Part shown: positions 5,205-8,914 of the stretch, in pieces
Position numbering within the stretch: the stretch's first letter is position 1
Layout: each line of letters begins with the position of its first letter
DNA from: JASEFH01 sp034679905
GTDB taxonomy: Archaea > Halobacteriota > Methanomicrobia > Methanomicrobiales > JACTUA01
Direction: 5' to 3'
DNA length: 8,914 nucleotides
Assembly (NCBI GenBank): GCA_034679905.1
Contig: JAXDAH010000068.1
Coordinates: 1 to 8,914 of the forward strand
Made by a program: the position numbers and the translations under genes
The notes under the pieces: model-generated
What the model saw: the letters and a program-made list of their open reading frames with translations, nothing else
Database searches by the model: none
Told to the model about the DNA's origin: nothing

Positions 5205-6671
5205 TCAGTCCGCAGTGCCAGCCTTCTGCCGGTCCTTCTCCCGATATCCCTTCAGCAGGAGGGTGCAGATGTTCCAGACGGGGCGATCCGTGCTCTCCTG
5301 GATGTGGAACTCGCAGAAGGGGCAGACCGTGATCACCACGTCTGCACCGCTCTTGCGGATGGCCTCGGCCCGCTGCTGTGCGAGCGCCTTTGCCTCCTCG
5401 GGGAGGCCGGATCGGACACCGCCGCCGGCACCGCAGCACTTGTTGGGCATCTCCTCGAAGCGCTCCACTGCCTGTTTCAGGAGCTCCCGCGGCGGTTCGC
5501 TGATCCCCTGCCCTCGCAGGAGGTGGCAGGGGTCGTGGTAGGTGGCGACGAGGGGGAGGCGGGCCGGGGGTTCGATCCCGTACTCCGTCAGCACCTCGGT
5601 GACGTCTTTGACGACGAACGGCAGACCCTCGTAGTCGTTCTTCAGCGTGGACCCGCAGCCGGCGCACATGGTCATCACCGTCTTTATGCCCCGCTTCTGG
5701 AATGCCTCGATGTTCTTCCGCTGGAGCTCGGGCAGGATGCGGGTCTGGCCCGTGCGGATCAGGGGGGAGCCGCAGCAGACCTGGTCGTGGGGCACGATCA
5801 CGCGGATGCCGTTCCTTCGCATCACCTCGATCATGTCGAGTGCGGTCTCCGGCACCCGCCCGTTGAACATGCAGCCGACGAAGAAGCCGACCTCTCCCCG
5901 CACTTCTCCATAGGGCTCTATCACTTCGGGCACCTGCTCGAGGAACGTGGGCTTTGTGCGGATAATGCTCCTTCCCGTCTCCTCCACCAGGCGGGCGACC
6001 TCCTGGTGGCGGGGAAGCGTGAGCCCGCGGCGGTTCGCCACCTCCCGCAGCTTCTCGATGGCTTTCCCGGGGATCCTGATGCTCTTCGGGCAGACGTGAT
6101 AGCACGCCCCGCACGAGGTGCAGGTGAAGAGCCCTTTCTCGATCCCTTCCGCGATCCGGTCCTTCGAGTCCCGGGGATCGAGGGCGAGGCGGAGCTGCTG
6201 CCGCATCGCCGCGGGGCCGGCGAACTCCGTCACCGTGAGCGCCGGGCAGCTGGAGACGCAAGCCAGGCACTCGATGCAGTCGCGGAGGGGTTTTATCCGC
6301 TCGATATCCTCTTTTTTGAGCGGCACCACCTCCTCGGGGACCGCGATGGATGCGATGTCTGCGAGCAGGGGTGCAAGATCCACGACGAGATCCTTCTGGA
6401 TCGGCAGCTCGAGCGGCTCGACGGTCATGCCGTCTTCGGCCTCCCGCATGCACGCCAGGGCCGGTACCCCGTTCACCCGCACGGCGCAGCTCCCGCACTG
6501 GCCGCTCCCGCAGCAGTAGCGGTAGGAGAGGGAGGGATCCTGCTCGTGGATGGCGTGCAGGACGTGGAGCACCCGCGCCCCCTCGTTCGCGTCCAGCGTG
6601 TAGGTCTGGTAGCGGGGCTCCCGATCCCGCTTCGGGTCGAAGCGGAAGACCCGGACCGTGATCGTCCTCAT
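5205..6671 (-). CDS. tfrB: Thiol:fumarate reductase beta subunit
   Basis: This 488-residue iron-sulfur subunit of the methanogen thiol:fumarate reductase (fumarate + CoM-SH + CoB-SH to succinate + CoM-S-S-CoB) supplies the thiol-oxidising and electron-carrying side; the enzyme is cytoplasmic. Its N-half is like SdhB/FrdB: a [2Fe-2S] set C54, C59, C62, C74, then two CxxCxxCxxxC sets (C132/135/138/142 and C184/187/190/194), all [4Fe-4S] type. Its C-half is like HdrB/HdrD, with two CCG motifs: C267, C299-C300-G, C336xxC339 and C382, C412-C413-G, C450xxC453, the family's non-cubane cluster and heterodisulfide site. All key cysteines are present. The start at 6671 gives the MRTITVRVF N-terminus and an ATGA overlap with tfrA; upstream in-frame codons to 6974 belong to antisense-like readthrough of tfrA. 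A T-tract follows the stop. Confidence 0.96.
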   Translation of the reverse strand: MRTITVRVFRFDPKRDREPRYQTYTLDANEGARVLHVLHAIHEQDPSLSYRYCCGSGQCGSCAVRVNGVPALACMREAEDGMTVEPLELPIQKDLVVDLAPLLADIASIAVPEEVVPLKKEDIERIKPLRDCIECLACVSSCPALTVTEFAGPAAMRQQLRLALDPRDSKDRIAEGIEKGLFTCTSCGACYHVCPKSIRIPGKAIEKLREVANRRGLTLPRHQEVARLVEETGRSIIRTKPTFLEQVPEVIEPYGEVRGEVGFFVGCMFNGRVPETALDMIEVMRRNGIRVIVPHDQVCCGSPLIRTGQTRILPELQRKNIEAFQKRGIKTVMTMCAGCGSTLKNDYEGLPFVVKDVTEVLTEYGIEPPARLPLVATYHDPCHLLRGQGISEPPRELLKQAVERFEEMPNKCCGAGGGVRSGLPEEAKALAQQRAEAIRKSGADVVITVCPFCEFHIQESTDRPVWNICTLLLKGYREKDRQKAGTAD

Positions 6672-8296
6672 GCCGCCGCCCCCCGCTGCTCGATCCCGCT
6701 GCGGGTGCGCGAGACGAACGTGTGCCCGTAGGGGGAGTGCTGTGCGTCCCAGGTCTGGCTGACGTCGCTCCGCACGTGCGCCCCGCGGGACTCCCGTCGC
6801 AGCAGGGCGCCCTGCACGACGATCGATGCCGTCGTCAGCATGTTCTGGAGCGTGCAGCACTCGATGAGGTTGGCGGAGGATGCCGCAGAGAGGGGCTCGT
6901 CCATGAGCCGCCGGATCTCGGCACGCGCCCTCTGCAGATCCTGTTCCGTGCGGAAGATACCGGCCCCGGTCCACATCGTACGCTTGAGCTCGCGGGCAAC
7001 CCTCGCCGGGTTCGCGCTCCCCGAGAGGAAGGCATCGAGCCGTCTCTGCTGGCTCTCGACCTGAGCCCGGGGTATCTGCCGGTTCCGTTCCGGCTCCCTG
7101 CCGGAGAACTCACCAGCACGCTTCCCGAAGACCTGGGTCTCGGCGAGGGCGTTGCCCCCGAGACGGTTGGCGCCGTGGACGCCGCCGCTCACCTCTCCGC
7201 AGGCGAAGAGCCCGGGCACCGTGGTGCGGCACTCGGGCGTGATCCGCAGCCCCCCCATGAAGTGGTGCGCCGTTGGCGCCACCTCCATCGGTTCCGTGCG
7301 GATGTCCACGCCGTAGGCGAGGAACTGCTCCAGCATGATCGGGAGCCGCTCCTCGATCCGCTCGGGCGGGAGGTGGGAGACGTCCAGGAACACGCCCCCG
7401 TTCTCCGTCCCCCGCCCCTCCAGCACCTCCAGCGCGATCGAGCGGGCGACCACGTCCCGCGTGGAGAGCTCCAGGCGCTCCGGATCGTAGCGCTGCATGA
7501 ACCGCTCCTTGTGCCGGTTGAGCAGCAGGCCCCCCTCGCCCCGCACCGCCTCGGTGATGAGCCTCCCGCGGGCGTCGTAGGGGTACACGGCTCCGGTCGG
7601 GTGGAACTGCACCTCCTCCATATCGATCAGCTCCGCGCCCGCCCGGTACCCCAGGGCGTATCCGTCCCCCGTTCCGCTCCCGGAGTTCGTGGATATGTCG
7701 TAGACCTGGCCGGAGCCTCCCGTCGCCAGGACCGTCGCGTCCGCCGTCACGGCGGAGAGATCTCCCTGGCCGTCCAGGAGCAGGGCCCCCGTGACGGCGC
7801 CATCGTCGACGAGCAGTTCGACGGCGCTCCGCTCCTGCAGCACCGTCACGTCCGAGGAACGGAGCTGCTCTAATAGGGTCATCATCATCTCATGACCCGT
7901 GCGGTCGCCGGCATAGCAGGTCCGCGGGAACCGCTGCCCTCCGAACGGGCGCTGTGCGATCCGGTCGTCCTCGGTGAAGTCGAAGACCGCACCCCAGCGG
8001 ATCAGATCGGCGATTCTCTGCGGCGATTCGTGCACCAGGATCGAGACGAGTCCGGGATCGTTCAGGTAGGCCCCGCCCCGCAGCGTGTCCTCCATGTGCA
8101 GATCCGTGGAGTCGCCGCTGCGGAGGACGGCGTTGTAGCCCCCCTCCGCCATCGGCGTGCAGCCCCCCTTTCCCGCAAGGGTTTTAGTTACCAGCACCAC
8201 GTCCCCGTACCGGGCAGCCTCCAGGGCTGCACGCACCCCTGCGCCGCCGCTGCCGATGACCAGCACATGGCAGTCGAGAATCTCGTCTAAAAGCAT
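6668..8296 (-). CDS. tfrA: Thiol:fumarate reductase flavoprotein alpha subunit
   Basis: This 542-residue FAD subunit reduces fumarate to succinate, supplying the tricarboxylic precursors of the incomplete reductive pathway in methanogens. It belongs to the SdhA/FrdA/NadB flavoprotein family: Rossmann GSGGAG (15-20), FAD-binding KGGC...EGGYNA (43-56), FHPTG (231-235), the TRD segment (279-281), HHFMGG (344-349) and GEVSGGVHGANRLGGNAL (367-384). H232, R280, H345 and R378 are the likely counterparts of the fumarate-site His, Arg, His and Arg. The C-terminus has the SRGAHVRSD signature (503-511). NadB is less likely because the partner gene is a fused SdhB/HdrB-type subunit. Start at 8296 gives the family-type N-terminus; there is no Shine-Dalgarno, and a TATA box 25-35 bp upstream suggests a leaderless transcript. 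It overlaps tfrB by 4 bp. Confidence 0.96.
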   Translation of the reverse strand: MLLDEILDCHVLVIGSGGAGVRAALEAARYGDVVLVTKTLAGKGGCTPMAEGGYNAVLRSGDSTDLHMEDTLRGGAYLNDPGLVSILVHESPQRIADLIRWGAVFDFTEDDRIAQRPFGGQRFPRTCYAGDRTGHEMMMTLLEQLRSSDVTVLQERSAVELLVDDGAVTGALLLDGQGDLSAVTADATVLATGGSGQVYDISTNSGSGTGDGYALGYRAGAELIDMEEVQFHPTGAVYPYDARGRLITEAVRGEGGLLLNRHKERFMQRYDPERLELSTRDVVARSIALEVLEGRGTENGGVFLDVSHLPPERIEERLPIMLEQFLAYGVDIRTEPMEVAPTAHHFMGGLRITPECRTTVPGLFACGEVSGGVHGANRLGGNALAETQVFGKRAGEFSGREPERNRQIPRAQVESQQRRLDAFLSGSANPARVARELKRTMWTGAGIFRTEQDLQRARAEIRRLMDEPLSAASSANLIECCTLQNMLTTASIVVQGALLRRESRGAHVRSDVSQTWDAQHSPYGHTFVSRTRSGIEQRGAAA

Positions 8297-8319
8297 CCTA
8301 TTATTAAGATACGCTGTGT

Positions 8320-8332
8320 ACTTTTATAAAGA
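8320..8332. promoter_or_regulatory. Near-palindromic TATA box shared by divergent genes
   Basis: CTTTTATAAAG (8321-8331) reads as CTTTATAAAAG on the other strand, so a TATA element is available in both directions within the 62-bp spacer between tfrA (minus, start 8296) and aspartate kinase (plus, start 8359). It is centred about 30 bp from each start. Initiation 25-27 bp away would give almost leaderless transcripts both ways: tfrA with 0-5 nt and aspartate kinase with about 5-10 nt of leader. A second TATA-like stretch, TATTATTAAG (8299-8308), could serve the plus strand alone and would give a leader of about 25 nt. Confidence 0.6.
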
Positions 8333-8358
8333 AACTGGCAAGGAAAGAGAGGGCCGAT

Positions 8359-8914
8359 ATGAGGCTTCTGATGAAATTTGGCGGCACATCGGTTGCCGAC
8401 GGGGATCGGATCGCCCGCGTCGCGGATATCGTGGCACCCCGGGTGAAAGAGGGGCACGAGCTCGCCGTCGTGGTCTCGGCACTGTCCGGGATCACGGACC
8501 AGCTGATCAAGAACGCGATCGAGATGGTGCAGTGCAGCGGCAACCCCCCCGTGGACGCCTGCATCCGCTCCCTGCGGGAGCGGCACTTCCAGGCGCTGCG
8601 GACTGCCGCCCCGGACCATGCGGATGTCGTGGGGCAGGAGCTCGAGGCGCGCCTGACCACGCTCGAGAACATCCTCTCCGCGGTCTACACGCTAAAAGAG
8701 CTGACCCCCCGCTCCCGTGACTACGTCATCTCCTTTGGGGAGCGCCTGTCCGCGCCCATCGTATCGGCAGCGCTGCAGCAGCGGGGCATCCCGTCGATGG
8801 TGCTGGACGGCTGCGAGGCGGGGATTCTCACCACCCCCAACCACGGGGATGCCCTGGCGCTCTCCGCCAGCGACGACCGCATCAAGCAGAAGGTCCTCCC
8901 GCTTCTCGCCCATG
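8359..8914 (+). CDS. lysC: Aspartate kinase, N-terminal part (cut by window end)
   Basis: The first 185 codons are present and the frame runs off the window. The enzyme phosphorylates aspartate with ATP to give 4-phosphoaspartate, the first step to lysine (via diaminopimelate), threonine and methionine. The diagnostic KFGGTSV lies at residues 6-12, VVVSALSGITDQL (37-49) follows, and YVISFGERLSAPIVSAAL (122-139) and GILTT (155-159) continue the amino-acid-kinase fold. ATG at 8359 gives MRLLMKFGGTSV; ATG at 8371 (MKFGGTSV) is a possible alternative start. The C-terminal ACT domains, which carry feedback control, are outside the window. It is divergent from tfrA, sharing the TATA spacer. Gene naming varies in archaea, so the symbol is tentative, but the function is secure. 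Confidence 0.93.
   Translation, partial: MRLLMKFGGTSVADGDRIARVADIVAPRVKEGHELAVVVSALSGITDQLIKNAIEMVQCSGNPPVDACIRSLRERHFQALRTAAPDHADVVGQELEARLTTLENILSAVYTLKELTPRSRDYVISFGERLSAPIVSAALQQRGIPSMVLDGCEAGILTTPNHGDALALSASDDRIKQKVLPLLAH

Noticed and set aside
4879..6498. Long minus-strand frame overlapping tfrB in another phase
   Set aside because: Its product is a low-complexity Arg/Gly/Pro-rich sequence typical of an off-frame reading of GC-rich DNA, and it crosses the T-tract terminator.
5199..6731. Long plus-strand frame opposite tfrB
   Set aside because: It is the GC-rich antisense shadow of tfrB, has no recognisable domains and no ribosome site. The minus-strand product carries all expected cysteine motifs.
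6672..6974. Extended tfrB start upstream of 6671
   Set aside because: The extra residues lie within tfrA and resemble no SdhB-type N-terminus. The start at 6671 gives the ATGA overlap and a normal 2Fe-2S domain.
6722..7873. Plus-strand frame opposite tfrA
   Set aside because: Antisense shadow of a clear flavoprotein gene, His/Arg/Pro-rich and without domains.

Overview
This 8.9 kb window looks like the chromosome of a methanogenic archaeon, probably a GC-rich member of the Methanomicrobiales (inference). The strongest clue is a tfrA-tfrB pair on the minus strand, encoding thiol:fumarate reductase, the CoM-SH/CoB-SH-dependent enzyme of methanogens. Its beta subunit has the diagnostic fusion of a succinate-dehydrogenase-type iron-sulfur half with a heterodisulfide-reductase-type CCG half. 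TATA-like boxes 25-30 bp from starts, T-tract terminators and archaeal-type lipoproteins agree with this.

The window has two halves that differ by eye in base composition. The left half (about 1-4850, plus strand) is AT-richer and holds envelope or secreted proteins of poorly known function. They are: a membrane-anchored LolA-like protein (161-832) overlapping a multi-spanning membrane protein (829-1455); a gene-poor stretch with a possible decayed HTH regulator gene (1456-1834); a pair made of a DUF6345-like lipoprotein with a caspase-like His/Cys pattern (1835-2584) and a secreted PepSY/FTP-like protein (2599-3555); and an 18-codon leader ORF (3644-3700) whose stop overlaps the start of a 381-residue lipoprotein with an EF-hand-type calcium loop (3697-4842).

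The right half (about 5200-8914) is GC-rich and looks like core metabolism. tfrA and tfrB run leftward with a 4-bp overlap and end at a T-tract. Aspartate kinase runs rightward from a 62-bp divergent spacer that holds one near-palindromic TATA box, apparently serving both directions, and it is cut off by the window end. The two halves meet at a convergent intergenic region (4843-5204) with four short perfect hairpins.

The most interesting candidates for new biology are the DUF6345-like protein beside the FTP-like protein (possibly a secreted clan CD-like peptidase with an inhibitor or chaperone partner), the Shine-Dalgarno-sequestering hairpin in front of it, and the short basic leader peptide coupled to the EF-hand lipoprotein. 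No tRNA, rRNA, CRISPR array or insertion sequence was seen.
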